Notes under the pieces: generated by a model
The model's input: the letters and a program-made list of their open reading frames with translations, nothing else
The model's database searches: none
What the model was told of the DNA's origin: nothing
NCBI RefSeq assembly: GCF_041381155.1
Contig: NC_091144.1
Coordinates: 31,304,980 to 31,368,979 of the forward strand
Source: Argopecten irradians
Lineage: Eukaryota; Mollusca; Bivalvia; Pectinida; Pectinidae
Length of the DNA stretch: 64,000 bases
Reading direction: 5' to 3'
In this document: piece after piece, positions 51,730 to 63,101 of the stretch
How the letters are laid out: each line of letters starts with the position of its first letter
Numbering within the stretch: the first letter of the stretch is position 1
Made by a program: the position numbers and the translations under genes

Positions 51730-51795
51730 ATGTGGAATTTGAACCATAGCAGCAAGTCCGACTATAAGAATCAAGAAAGATGACTTTCTAAACAT
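51730..51795 (-). CDS. Candidate signal-peptide exon (unproven)
   Basis: From the ATG at 51795 the minus strand reads MFRKSS, then FLILIVGLAAMV, then QIPH up to AT|GTGAGC, a plausible donor. A short basic N-terminus followed by about 12 hydrophobic residues is a good signal-peptide profile, and the frame continues with SS before a stop if unspliced. No second exon or homolog was recognised at lower coordinates. It may equally be a chance frame. Confidence 0.22.
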
Positions 51796-52215
51796 GAATT
51801 TAAAATAGATCCTTGATACTCTCTGGCAAATACATGTAGCCGGTATCGAAAAAAATGACGGTTTCTTGTTTCCCATCTTGATTTCTGATCGATCCCGAAA
51901 TATATTATACATAACTGGATCTACATATGAAACCCCTCCAGTACTTTCAGAGAATGACGAGCAATGGGGGAAAGGCTATTTTTATAGCTTGCCAACCGTT
52001 TGCTGATAGTGGGTTAAAAAGTCGTTTTTCAAGATCAGAAAAAATTAATAAAAGTATTTTGGCTGCGTATCCACTGGAGTTGCATGAATGCGTAACTTTG
52101 GATGTGACCGTTATCCACAAAGTTTAAGTGTGACCGTTTCACTTTCATAATTTCTAATTAAAATGAATATTGTATATCATATTTCATATACATAGTCAGA
52201 AATAATCAGGTTTCA

Positions 52216-52445
52216 TTATATATTGCCGACTGGTCGCCCGTTGTCAGTCTAATGTGTACGGGTGGGATGTGTTGTTTGGTGTCTTCGGCGGCCATGCTTC
52301 GTGATATAGCACTATATAAAGGGGCAACAGTTCCACTTATACAAGAACGACACCACATTGAATACACCGCAGTCTCCAAAACACGCACTCGCAAAACTTT
52401 ACACGATACACACCGCATACATGGGAGGCCGGGGGGGGGTGACCA
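52216..52445. promoter_or_regulatory. TATA-containing, promoter-like GC-richer island
   Basis: CTATATAAAGGGGC at about 52310, preceded by TCGGCGGCCATG and followed at about 60-130 nt by ACCGCAGTCTCCAAAACACG and a short GGGAGGCC-poly-G. Composition differs from the AT-rich surroundings. It may be the 5' regulatory part of a dispersed mobile element and not a host promoter; no attached gene was found. Confidence 0.3.
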
Positions 52446-53888
52446 TAGCATTAATATGGTATAGAATAGTCTCAAATAGTACATAACAAAGACAATCAGG
52501 TTTCTTATATACCTGTATAAACAGAGAAGCTTTTTTATTTAAAATATCAGAATTAAATAGTAAATTAAATATAAAACAATTGGATGAAACATTATATAGT
52601 TCACAGATATGTCGTAGCGAAATATATTGTTTGTGATCTACTTATATCCAACGACCCTTGTATTTTTGATTTTTTTTTTTTATTTTAATTATAGTGAAGC
52701 TTCATTATCAAAATTAATCAAATGTTGCAACAACGAGAAGCGCCTCCGGCCGCCAGTTACATATACAGCTTATTCCATATTGGACTAATGACTAGCATCT
52801 GTTGTAAATCTGTACATACATTTTTGTTTTTGTATGATGAGATTACAGATGTACTATAATGATGTTAGAGGTTGAAGGATGCGCCACCCCTATAAGTTAG
52901 CAGCATGCTATAGATATGGACCTCCTGGGGTTTGGGATTTAGGTACGTATTGAAGCAGGTGTGTGTTAAGCTGTGATACAACTGACTGAACTATACTGAA
53001 GTCAGGGGAGGGGTCCTAAATTGAAGGCCCGCGCGCAGGCGCTCACCAGTCTGACTCGCAATTGTTTGGTAATTTTAAAGATTATCATTGCAAACCCGTG
53101 TTGGTGTGATGGAAATCAGTATGTTAGAATTGTTCGGAACATGTTGACCTATGGTGCAAACTGCTGTCGGCCATAGAACAAACGAAAACTCACCGCGGCC
53201 ATTTGTAAAAGGAAGATTTAGAGTAAGTCGATATTGTCAAATTATCCATGAGTTTTTAGAAAGTTAAAAAACTAATGTGTAACATCAGTATGGTGTTAAT
53301 TCTGAATCAACCAACAGTGTGTGGCTAATCATGAGTTTTTGAATGGATCAGAAGACTTGGCTTAATTTAGGATGACTCTGTTTAATTTATGCATTCATGG
53401 GCAGATGCAGGTGTTGATGGCTCCGCAAGCAGCCACCTGCCATAATACTTGAAATTTATATACTCTCGTATAGCCTAGTGGCATTACAGTTTCCTCAATC
53501 GGGAGTCGGGTATGACACAATGAAATGCAAATTCTAAATGCAGCACCTGACATTTTTGACAACTTATATTCGATGCATCAATATATCCCTTTTAATAAAA
53601 ATATTTTGCTGATCGAAATATCTCTTGGAAAATCTTACTTCACGTATGTAACCTTTAGTCTACTACCAACTGTTGGTTGTCCCCATTGTTGGGATGAGAC
53701 AGGAGAATTTCAACCCGAGAGGTAAGATTCTTAAGTTGTCAAACAAGAGGCTTTGCCGAGTGTTTTCACAGCTTCTTTTTTTAAAGAATCTCTGATCCCG
53801 AGGGTTGAGATCTTAGCTGTCTCACCCAAAAGATACGGTCCCGTGTTCCACTTTGTGTCTCTAAATAAACGTGTCACTTATACAAACT
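52446..53888. other. No gene recognised
   Basis: Includes a promoter-like word CTCACCGCGGCCATTTG near 53190 and two similar phrases (AACCCGAGAGGTAAGATTCTT at about 53713 and GATCCCGAGGGTTGAGATCTT at about 53796) suggesting a small repeat. No supported exon. Confidence 0.35.
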
Positions 53889-53996
53889 CGACAGAGGCAA
53901 AACCAACATATTAACGCGCTTCATGGAATTTGCCTCTGTCCAGTTGGCATTCATGTTAGCTATGACTGCCAACTGAAAAGACGTTCAATGCTTAAA
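53889..53996. mobile_element. Truncated copy of the 4.25-kb foldback family
   Basis: CGACAGAGGCAAA...CCTCTGTCCAGTTGGCATT...AAAGACGTTCAATGCTTA reproduces the right two-thirds of 4252-4406 with a few changes; the left arm is missing. Confidence 0.85.
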
Positions 53997-55423
53997 TAAT
54001 CTGTAACTAAATTATCAGTTCCTAGCTCTGCCTTACACCGCTGCGCAAAAAAAAAATGTCCATAATCATCAACATTGACACCCTCGGAAACCCAGTGTCT
54101 AAAATCCGCTTCTTACAGCTTAAAGCGAATAGTCGGACAAATTTTATGGTTTGGCTCAAGGACGTATATGACTTATAAATCCTTGTTTGGCTGTATTCTT
54201 TAGGCTCTGAAATAAAGCCCGTCGGGAAGACGTCTTAGGATTCCCATAATATTAATTAGTTTCTTCGCATTTACAGCGATTTTGACGGGATATTTTATTT
54301 TTCTAAATCATAAGAAATTATTCCTGACATATTAACACCATTTTTACCAATTTTAACGTTAATTTGCCCAGAGATTTAAATAGTAGGGATAAGAAGGTAC
54401 CTCATAGCCTTACTTAAAGTGTACACGGAATGGTTTGGCATATATGGCTTGATAAATGCGTTATTGGATAAAATTTAGAATGGAGAAAGTGCGAGCTTCA
54501 TAGCGGTTACGGTATAGTGGAGATAATACGCCGTTTCTCTAGAACACACCTGAAGCCCCAAGCCATTGACCCCGATTCGGGACCCCTGACCTGTGACGTC
54601 ACGAGAACAACGGGCCCTACTCTACTCGCATAAGATAGAGTGGCGATTTTCGGTGTCTGCCATCTAATATAAAAATATCTGTTGGTAAATATCGATTTTA
54701 AATACACAAATACCAGTGTACATGTCCGATACCTAATTAATATTATACTCAATCACAGATATGAGTTTAGAATACGCTTGAAAATAGGGATTTATACCAT
54801 GCATATATTGATGTACCTCTCGTAGATAAATGAACATCTCTGCGCGATAACTGCATAATTATAAACAGCAATGTACATAATAATCCACGTACGTTGTAAA
54901 AACCACATATCCAAAACCCGTCTCGTGTCGTTGAATGTCTACTTGTCAAACTCGCTTTATAAATTTCTGACTTTTTCATATAACCTAGGCCTGTCAATAT
55001 GAATTATGATGGTATGATTCTAAACAGATTTTTTTTGTTGCATATATGTAAATGCATCTTTTAAGTGCGTTATAACTGAAATCGATCCATTTTTTTTGAC
55101 GAAATACATTCAACTTTCATATAATACAGCATATCCGACGACTTGTTGATATTTTGCTCAAGTTCAATCATTAGTGTCTTTAATTGAAAAAATAAATCAT
55201 GCACGGGTCAGACGAAAAAAATGAGTTTGAAGATGTCTATGTCTAATCCGAATATCTATAGTATCAAAATCAAAATACTTCCGAATTGCCAATGTCGTGC
55301 TGCGTAAATCTCTATACCTGTATACTGCAGTAACTAAAACGGGTGGTCAACCGAGACTAATGAGGGGGCTAACCAGATTACGTAAGAAAGGTGTTTAGTG
55401 ACCTGCCACGCGTTGTTGATTAG
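53997..55423. other. No gene recognised
   Basis: No repeat with clear ends and no exon with motif support. Short frames only. Confidence 0.45.
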
Positions 55424-55692
55424 CTCTCGTCAGGTGTCAAAAGTAAGATCACAGGTAAGTTAGCGATGGACCATCATGTAATTGTTGTATAATGTCATAT
55501 TTGTTTACACTTATAAATCCTTGATTTACAGTAAAATATATCGTGCAGTAACCGTACATGACATGTAGCTCTCGTCAGGTGTCAAAAGTGTAGGTAAGTT
55601 AGCACCATCATGTAATTGTTGTATAACATATTTGTTTACACTTATAAATCCTTGTTTTACAGTGAAATATATCGTCCGTACATGACATGTAA
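55424..55692. repeat. Two-copy tandem duplication, ~143 and ~124 bp
   Basis: GCTCTCGTCAGGTGTCAAAA starts both copies (55424 and 55568). They share TAATTGTTGTATAA and TTTACACTTATAAATCCTTG and end CCGTACATGACATGTA. The second copy has lost several short blocks, so divergence is mostly by small deletions. Confidence 0.88.
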
Positions 55693-56449
55693 AGTGTACA
55701 ATCATGCATATACATTTGTCTTATGTATATGTTTCTGGTTACATGTATATGTATTTTAATAACAGAAACTACAAAATTATTTACAAATGGCATGTCGAGA
55801 AAGAACAATGCAAATATAATGCACAATGTCAGAATTTTGATATTTCTGATAGTTGCTAGATTTCGGATATGCATATTCTTCACATATCATCGAAGCTACC
55901 GATACTGTAAATAGGGCCGTGAATATAATAAACCACATACTTGAACGATGACTGTAATTTCCGAGCAAAATGTTTCTAAAAAATTAATAACATAGGTCGT
56001 GAAATAATAAGCACAACATCAAACCAAGATTTACATACATATGAAAACAGTGAGAGTCAATTCGCTAATTTGACGTCTGATATTTAGGACGACGGCCATA
56101 AAACCCGCGTTTGAAAACAATTGTTATTTATTTTAATCTTGGTAAATTATTACATGAGTAAAATAAGTTAAAATTGACTCTACAAATTACCGATTTGTTT
56201 TACTTCCCATTTTAAAAATTAAAAGCCTGTTTAGTAAGGTAGTGTTTTCAAATATGTATTGCTTGGTAAATTTTACATGATAAAATATCGAAGTTACCCT
56301 AAATTTATAATGGCGACGATACTGTTCAGATAGGGTCGTGAAAGATAGCACAATTTAAACCACGTTATATTTAAATCTCTGATTTGCCCGACTAAATCGC
56401 TTGTAATATTATACAGGCCTAGTAAAGGGAGATAATCCATACACGTTTG
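55693..56449. other. No gene; MITE remnant
   Basis: 56090-56250 resembles the right half of the TA-flanked MITE at 34590 (GGACGACGG, TTATTTATTTTAATC, CCCATTTTAA(A/G)AATT, GTAAGGTAGT). No coding support. Confidence 0.45.
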
Positions 56450-56532
56450 ACATTTTATGTCAGAACGAGGTTTTGTCGTAATCGCGGGAAGAAGATGGCG
56501 CTAATAACACGTGAAAGGGAGGGAATATATGG
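56450..56532 (+). promoter_or_regulatory. Candidate first (leader) exon of the last gene
   Basis: Around 56492, AAGAAGATGGCGCT matches a YY1/TISU-like initiator, followed by an E-box, CACGTG, and a usable donor GG|GTAAAT at 56533. If it splices to 59394, an ORF from the ATG at 56495 continues in frame to the TGA at 59428-59430, making a 24-codon upstream ORF. Entirely inferred from sequence; no transcript evidence. Confidence 0.3.
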
Positions 56533-58429
56533 GTAAATAACTCGATAGCATCATTGACACTGATGAAGAAGTGATTGAATTTCATAAATGTGGAAAGGTA
56601 TGAACGTATTTGGTCGAATGACATTCATTCTATAGTAGAAATCGTATGGTAAACGGTAAAACTCCCTGCTAAAACGACATGATTTCATTCAAAACAAAAC
56701 AAGCACATGCGCTGGAGCAGGTGTCAGATTCCTTACTTAATACTAAGAGGTACACATTTTGTATGAATATAGTTGCATGCATATTCAAAATGATGTTCTG
56801 ACGGGATTTGCAGTATATTCCATCACTCAGGGCTTGACAATCCAGAGTGTTTGTGAGCAACAGTACATGCGTATTGAAGTAGAAAATCTAGGTCATGCTT
56901 TATTTATAACCGGGGCAAGACAGAAATTTAGGAACAATATTTTTTATGATAGAACTTTACGTTGATGGTATGATTATGGTTACCAAAATGAATTGATGAT
57001 GATGATGAAAGGTAATTCAGACTAGTGTTGAAAGAGAATAGGCCTAGTTGCAACTTTCTTTGAATGTTTATATTGTTTACAAACATGACATTATTTACAA
57101 ACATCCGGGAGACTTTCTCTCAGTTGTCACACCCCAGTGATTTTCAGACAAGAGTCACTAACGTTTGACCACAGGGTTTGCTACAAATTGACACCTTTGT
57201 ATGTAATACTGGGTCAATGTAGAAAACTCTAGATCTGCCAGCCATACAACTCTACACATACCAAATTTCAGAATTAATACAAGCCTGAGATACTCGGGCC
57301 GTGATACCAGACTTGGACATTATGACTGATAGATGTCTGGTGAAGGGCTAGAGAGCAGTGCTATATCAAAAGCTTGAACTCCCCGACACCGTTCGGTATT
57401 GGACCAGGTCATCTCCAAATTCAGACTGACCTCCGAGAAGTCCCTCTTACCTTGGTCTTTTCAACAACTGAATAATTTATTTATAGGCTATAGATCCAAA
57501 TATAGCAATCTGTCAAGATTAGAGGCAATTTGCATACTATGAGAAAATGGCGTTGTCGAGGAGGAAGATTTAAAGTTGCGTAAAGGAAACTGCTGTATTG
57601 ACAAAATATTGAAATATTAAAAAATAGATTACAATACCTCTTGACACCATGGCCATTTTCCAAAATTTCTCATTAAGATTTTTCTCAATTTCCAACATTT
57701 ATCGCATTAAAATTCCCAATTTTTACCATATGGCAATTTCTCAAAATACCCAGGAAAAACACTGGGCCTTGCAATTGTCTTGCATAACTCATGCCCCTTT
57801 GCTATCATATACTATCATAAGAGTGATTATTCCTGCTCCTGCTTAAAGCATTCAGTATATGAAGGAACGACATTGTGTGTTGTAAGTATAATGTGATCAG
57901 ATGTGTGTGTTGATATAGTCTACACTCAGTATTGGCCTTCTTCCCTTGCGTACTATGATCAAATTTCCAGTGTTTTTAGTTCAACACAAGTATTACATCT
58001 GCTAATGATATCTATGTCAACCATTTTACCTTTTTTGTTGTCAGAAGAAAAGTAGAAATCAAAAGTTATCCTTAATTTAAACAAAATGGTGGCTTGTAGC
58101 ACTTTTGCTGCAAATTTGATTGATGCCGATTTTGAATAATTCAAATGTAATTTTATAAGACCAAATAATTGCACTAACCTTTGCAATTGTTAAATTAAAA
58201 AACCAATTGGCAGTAGCATGAATATTTTTCAACATTATTTTGTAAACTTCTGTGAGCGGAATCCTGAAAGAATACTAACAAAGTACCGAAAGAGTTATAT
58301 TCACCCCAGCCGTTAATACTATTGGGAAGTTGATTATATATAAAAGCCTTTATATTTCAATTAAACATCCACCTATTTCTTGGAAAGTCAAAAAAGAAAT
58401 AGAGAAGAATAATAAAGATATATATTTAT
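56533..58429. other. Probable intron or intergenic sequence
   Basis: Contains the second copy of the 2.4-kb interspersed repeat (57285-57460). Otherwise AT-rich with no supported exon. Confidence 0.4.
57285..57460. repeat. Interspersed repeat, copy 2 of 2
   Basis: AGATACTCGGGCCGTGATAC, CATTATGACTGATAG, GACACCGTTCGGTATTGG and CAGGTCATCTCCAAATTCAG match 2393-2580 in order. In-frame stops differ from copy 1, arguing against coding. Confidence 0.7.
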
Positions 58430-59354
58430 TAGGGCTGAAATGATTAGTCAAATAATCGGAGGCGATTAGATTAATAAAACTAATCGCTGATAATCGATTA
58501 AAGATTTTATTAATCGTTAATCGTTGCATGCAAAGCAAGTCAATTGTAAGCTGAATAAACACGATGACAGATCATGGATTTCTGAGGAAGCCATTCCGAC
58601 TGTAGTTTCATCTCTTTATGTACACGTTTTGAACTCAAAAAGCCTAAAAAATTACGTCTCTGTGGAAGTTAGTCATTAATCAATGAGAAAGTGAATGTCA
58701 TGAGAAAGCTTGCAACAAGCTGTTCGCCAATTTTCACTAGCGATAGGCTCCATGTTGTTAGTCAGGGAGGCCTAATCACCGCCGGGACGCTTGGGAGAAG
58801 GAGCAGTATAGTCATGAACATTTTAATTTTACGATTGCATGTGTTTTTCATATAAAAAAAGAATGTTTTTGATCATATTCCAATAGAAGATAAGAGTTGT
58901 TGATTTATTTAATTATTATTTTCATATAATATAATAAAAAAAGTTCATTGACAAAAAATTTAGTCATGTCGCTCCGTGGCGATGCAGATTTGGTTAATTA
59001 GTCGTACATGTGAAGGTCACGTCAAAACAGCGGGTGAGCAGACTGGATTTAAACGATGTTACAGACGGTGATACAGGAACGGAATTCGGAGCTTATTTGG
59101 GATAAAATATGTTTGTTTTGTCAATAAATCTATTCTTTTTATTGGTAGGCTTATATTATGTAAGGCATGCATGTGCTCTGTCATATCGATACCAAAACAT
59201 GGCAGACGTTTTCAGTAGTCTGTAGTGAGACAATATAGACTTTGTCTAGTTACCTTCAGTTCAAGTGATTAATCGATTATATATTAGTAATTGATTATAT
59301 AATTACATGTGACCGAATAATCAAATACAAAAATTACTAATCGTTTCAGCCCTA
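58430..59354. mobile_element. Non-autonomous hAT-type element, 925 bp
   Basis: Termini TAGGGCTGAAATGATTAGT and ACTAATCGTTTCAGCCCTA are inverted repeats, and repeated TAATCGATTA words lie just inside. Flanking 8-mers ATATTTAT and ATATATAT match at 7 of 8, consistent with an 8-bp hAT duplication in an AT-rich target. No transposase frame. Confidence 0.8.
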
Positions 59355-59393
59355 ATATATATATAATAAATATGCTGAACTTTTCTGTTGTAG

Positions 59394-59488
59394 GTTTGTA
59401 ATGATATCCATACACATGTTGAGTTGCTGAGGAGATACGACATTCAGAATGGCTCTGCCTCCATCTAACAGGGAGATCTATTTTAATG
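59394..59488 (+). CDS. Start exon of an unidentified acidic protein (5' leader plus 13 codons)
   Basis: Acceptor TTCTGTTGTAG ends at 59393; donor G|GTATGA at 59489. The leader part (59394-59448) contains an upstream ORF, and the main ATG is at 59449, in CAGAATGG. The peptide is MALPPSNREIYFN plus one base of the next codon. Splicing to 63102 makes GAA and continues NDIVQSEIDESG in frame, so start, phases and reading frame agree. Function is discussed at the next exon. Confidence 0.75.
59401..59430 (+). promoter_or_regulatory. Upstream ORF in the 5' leader
   Basis: ATG at 59401, nine codons (MISIHMLSC), stop TGA at 59428-59430, only 18 nt before the main ATG at 59449. A second in-frame ATG lies at 59416. 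Such a short stop-to-start distance normally limits reinitiation, so the uORF should repress the main frame unless bypassed. Confidence 0.6.
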
Positions 59489-59950
59489 GTATGATTTATT
59501 TCTATGTTATTGACCTTGATTGTTTTATAATGTGCTGTGTTGATGCTTCTTTATTGTATAGTGTAAATGACAAAGAATTTTGGACCTATATATATACTTG
59601 TTTTAAATATTGAATTTGGGCTTGCAGCCTTTTGATGTGGTTATATTACTAACTAACTAACTTACCATTGTAAGTTGTGAAATTGAGTCATATTACATAA
59701 TTTTGAATTTCTCAACGAAAAATCCTTTATTATATATAGCCATATTTTATCACTTAATATTTCTATATATATATCTATATATACACTGGAAATCTGAAGT
59801 ATACATTGGGAAATTTTATTTATATATTGGGGAAAACAATGCCTATTTTTGTGTAACCTGCAAGGCAAGTGCGACACATAGCAGGTATCACTATGTCGGC
59901 GTTGGCAGTGTCAAGAACGTGCGATAACTTAAGTATTTATTTTCCGATTT

Positions 59951-60460
59951 TTTAGGTCACCTGATGCGATTATGACCTAAGGGTCTGGATGACCTATAGT
60001 CGTCATGTTTCATCCATTGCGTGCGCCGTCAGCCATGTGTTAACTTTTCACATTTTGAACTTCTTCTCAAGTTCTACCAGTGCGATTTAGCTGAAACTTA
60101 CATGAAATGATCCTGACATGGTCCCAACCAAGTGTTCTTATTTTTCGGGTCGATCCGAAATCCAAGATGGCCGCCACAGCCGACATCTTGAAAATTGATC
60201 CTAAAATAGTCCCGACTTATCAACGTTATTTTTGGGGTCAATCGGAAATCCAAGATGACCAACACTGCTGCCATCTTGAAGAACACATTTCACAAATCTT
60301 ACCACTGTGATGTGGGTGAAATTTGTCTGAAATGAACCTGACATGGTCCCGACAAAGTTATTTTTCGGGTCGATACCATGGCGCCATATATCTAATTAAT
60401 TTTCGATCAGACTATTGCCAAGGTAGTCAGATAACCATTAAGGCTCTTGGGCCTCTTGTA
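59951..60460 (-). mobile_element. Terminal-hairpin element in reverse orientation
   Basis: On the - strand it opens TACAAGAGGCCCAAGAGCC (60460 inwards) and closes with paired AGGTCA...TGACCT words near 59954-59990, mirroring the family at 24617 and 36511. Interior CCAAGATGGCCGCCACAGC near 60165 recurs in altered form near 60250. Located in the intron of the last gene. Confidence 0.65.
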
Positions 60461-60995
60461 TCAATGAGATCTCAGACGAGTTCGATACTGGTCAAAATCC
60501 GTCAATATTTGCAAGAGTTACGGGACTTTCAAATTGTCAAAACAGATAAATCCATGGTTTCCGCTCATTACCTTTGTGTTTATTGTCTTATTAAAATAAA
60601 ATTTGATGTATTGCTTTAAATATTAATGTGATCTCGGATGGGTTCGATACTGGTCAAAATCTGTCAATATTTGCAAGACATTAAAATCGTCTAAACAGAT
60701 CTAGATAAATCCATGGTTTCGGCTCAACCAAATTTGATATATTGATATTGCTCTATATCTATGAGATCTCGGATTGGTTTAATACTGGTCAAAATATTTA
60801 CAAGAGTTGTGGGACTTTAAAATAATTAAAACAGATAATTTCTTGGTTTCCATTCAATTACTTTTGTATTTATTATCCAATTTCAACCAAATTATGTATA
60901 CATCTTGTATTACTGTATATCAATGAAATCTCATCAGGTGGTTTTGATAATGGTCAAAATCCTTCAATATTTGCAAGAGTTATGGAACTTGATAT
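60461..60995. repeat. Degenerate tandem array, four units
   Basis: CTGGTCAAAAT landmarks at 60488, 60650, 60785 and (ATGGTCAAAAT) 60950 give periods of 162, 135 and 165. Units share GATCTCGGATGGGTT-like, CAATATTTGCAAGAGTTA and CAGATAAATCCATGGTTTC words. Directly abuts the element at 59951-60460. Confidence 0.75.
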
Positions 60996-61199
60996 TTTCA
61001 CTTCGTTATTAACAATATTTTAAACTGTAAATAACTATTTTTGTGATGTTTTAAACTGCTATGCAGGCAACACATCCACTTCTGTGTAATTCTTGTTTGA
61101 TTGGAATGGGGCCCTTATTTCGTTTTACCAGTGCTTACCACATAATAATAAATGGGCCCTGTTTGTTATCATGAATGTATATACTTCACCTACAGGCTA

Positions 61200-61386
61200 T
61201 TCCGAATTTGCATATTACAGAGTTATCTGCACTTGCGGGTAGGTATTGATTATGACTTCATGTGTTTGCGAGCGTAACATCATACTTTTTGGAGTAAACA
61301 ACATGAATTGCGCTCACAAAATAATGACGTAACAATTGATACCTACTGACAAGGGAGCTAACTCCGTAATATGCAAAGACAGAATA
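61200..61386. mobile_element. Foldback MITE (GTAGGTAT type)
   Basis: TTTGCATATTACAGAGTTAT...GGGTAGGTATTGATTATGAC on the left pairs with ATGACG...TTGATACCTAC...GAGCTAACTCCGTAATATGC on the right with moderate divergence. A second copy is at 39803-39975. Confidence 0.75.
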
Positions 61387-61571
61387 GATGCTGATCCTGG
61401 TGTATTCTCCTAAAGTGCCAAAATGATACAAGATTTATAATTAAGATACAATTTTGCTATAAATATACATAACACAGGACTTGTATATTGCAACTTTTTT
61501 TGGGAGGTGGGGGGTGGGGCAGATATATACGTATATATTTATGAGGCCCATTCTTAGTGAAACAAAAATAC

Positions 61572-62766
61572 TAGGGCTGAAACGATTCATCGCGATACAC
61601 ATTGAATCGCGATATTTGTATGTCGATACGATTTTACGATACAGCCTTGCCGTTTCGGTTCGATACGATGCAGTCTTTAGACTCACACTTGAAGCAATAA
61701 ATTTTAGCCATATCAAGATTATCAGACACTGGAATCAGACCCAAAAGAGGTGTAAACACTCTCTGACCATCTCCCCACCTGTTTTGATTAACAGCCTGAG
61801 CCCATTAAGCCTGGTAGTGAGCTAGTGTCACTACTCACGCACGTGTGTCTGTTGCAGAAGTCGACCAGCTGGTCGCGGCCGATTTGGAAACAAGCTACCA
61901 TATTTAAAGCCCTTACAATAAATGTAATGACTACAGCTAGTAAGAATCACATCAATAGCAAACACTTTTCACATTTGTTAATGATTTACTCACGATTTCA
62001 GTGTTAAATAGGCCTACATTGTCTGATGGAAGTCATAAGATTTGCAATCGTAATGGCCGCCATTTTGGAATTTGGTAATTGTAATAAAGGAGTCGGATAG
62101 GTATAACAAATCCGGATTTAAATTAAATTTTATAAATGCTGTATGGCCTACTACTCAAATGTCAATAAATTGTACTAGATCTAGTATAAAAACAATTTGT
62201 ATTGAAATTTTATGAACAGAGAATTTTTTTTCTCTAAAACATAATTAAATGTAATAATTTAATTAGTATGTCAAAAGATTTTTATTAGTATTTTAGGCAT
62301 GCATATAGCTAGTTGTTTTGAGAACAAGCTCACAATAAAATGATAATTATTTATAATTTTGAACCCTGTTCCATCAATTTAAAGAGGTATTTAATACTAT
62401 TTAAATCTCTGATCTAGATAAGTATCTTTAGAAATAGTTCAAGTATACAAATATATTAACTTAGTATTATTATTTTTTGTTACAGTTAGATGGCCGCATA
62501 CTTATACTCAAGTCATCAATTTTTTTTACCTTTTGTTTTGTAATAATTGGAGAAATTTATGTTTGTGTACATCAAGCATAAAAAATGTCTCTTTTAGGTA
62601 TGATTTATTAATGCTTTATTTGTACATTTTAAAATCCAGAAGTAAAAAAACTGTTGAAAACTCAAGATGGCACAAAACAAAAGTATCGTATCGAAAATAA
62701 TCGAATCGAGAGGCATGTATCGTGATACGTATCGTATCGGAGTACTGGTGTATCGTTGCAGCCCTA
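61572..62766. mobile_element. Non-autonomous hAT-type element, 1,195 bp, with exact 8-bp TSD
   Basis: Termini TAGGGCTGAAACGAT and the complement of TAGGGCTGCAACGATACACC; inside both ends are runs of ATCGCGATAC/GTATCG words. Flanked by identical AAAAATAC at 61564-61571 and 62767-62774, the 8-bp signature of hAT insertion. Only short frames inside, so it depends on a transposase elsewhere. Lies in the intron of the last gene. Confidence 0.9.
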
Positions 62767-62774
62767 AAAAATAC

Positions 62775-63101
62775 AAGTTCAAAGTTGACGAAATTACGGA
62801 AAGATACAGTTTAATTCCTGAAATCAGCAGCTCTCCTCATATCATGATCATTAGCTTATTAATAATCAAATGATATAGATAATAGATCTAACACAATATA
62901 TATATAATACACTAGAATCTGTTAGACTTACAAGATAAAGGTTTTATGATCCTGTTTGCAGGTTACTATTCACTTTATAGCTTTTTCATCTGGAAAGGAG
63001 TGGATTTTATGATAATGAAAAAAATAATTGCAAGTTTACTGCGAATGAAACACCCTAATAGATCTGATGTACATGGTCCTTTTCAATTTCATTTTTTACA
63101 G
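62775..63101 (+). other. End of the intron before the long exon
   Basis: Pyrimidine-rich TTTCAATTTCATTTTTTACAG closes the intron at 63101. Nothing else supported. Confidence 0.6.

Noticed and set aside
52206-52484. 92-codon minus-strand frame opposite the TATA-containing block
   Set aside because: Cys/Arg-rich composition looks odd, but it has no recognisable domain and lies in what is probably a dispersed repeat.
53480-53525. Possible tRNA-derived SINE head (TAGCCTAGTGGCATTAC ... GGGAGTCGGG)
   Set aside because: Box B is too degenerate and no stem structure closes; not enough for a feature.
61481-61825. 114-codon + strand frame
   Set aside because: Straddles the left boundary of the hAT-type element, so it joins unrelated host and element sequence; no transposase motif.
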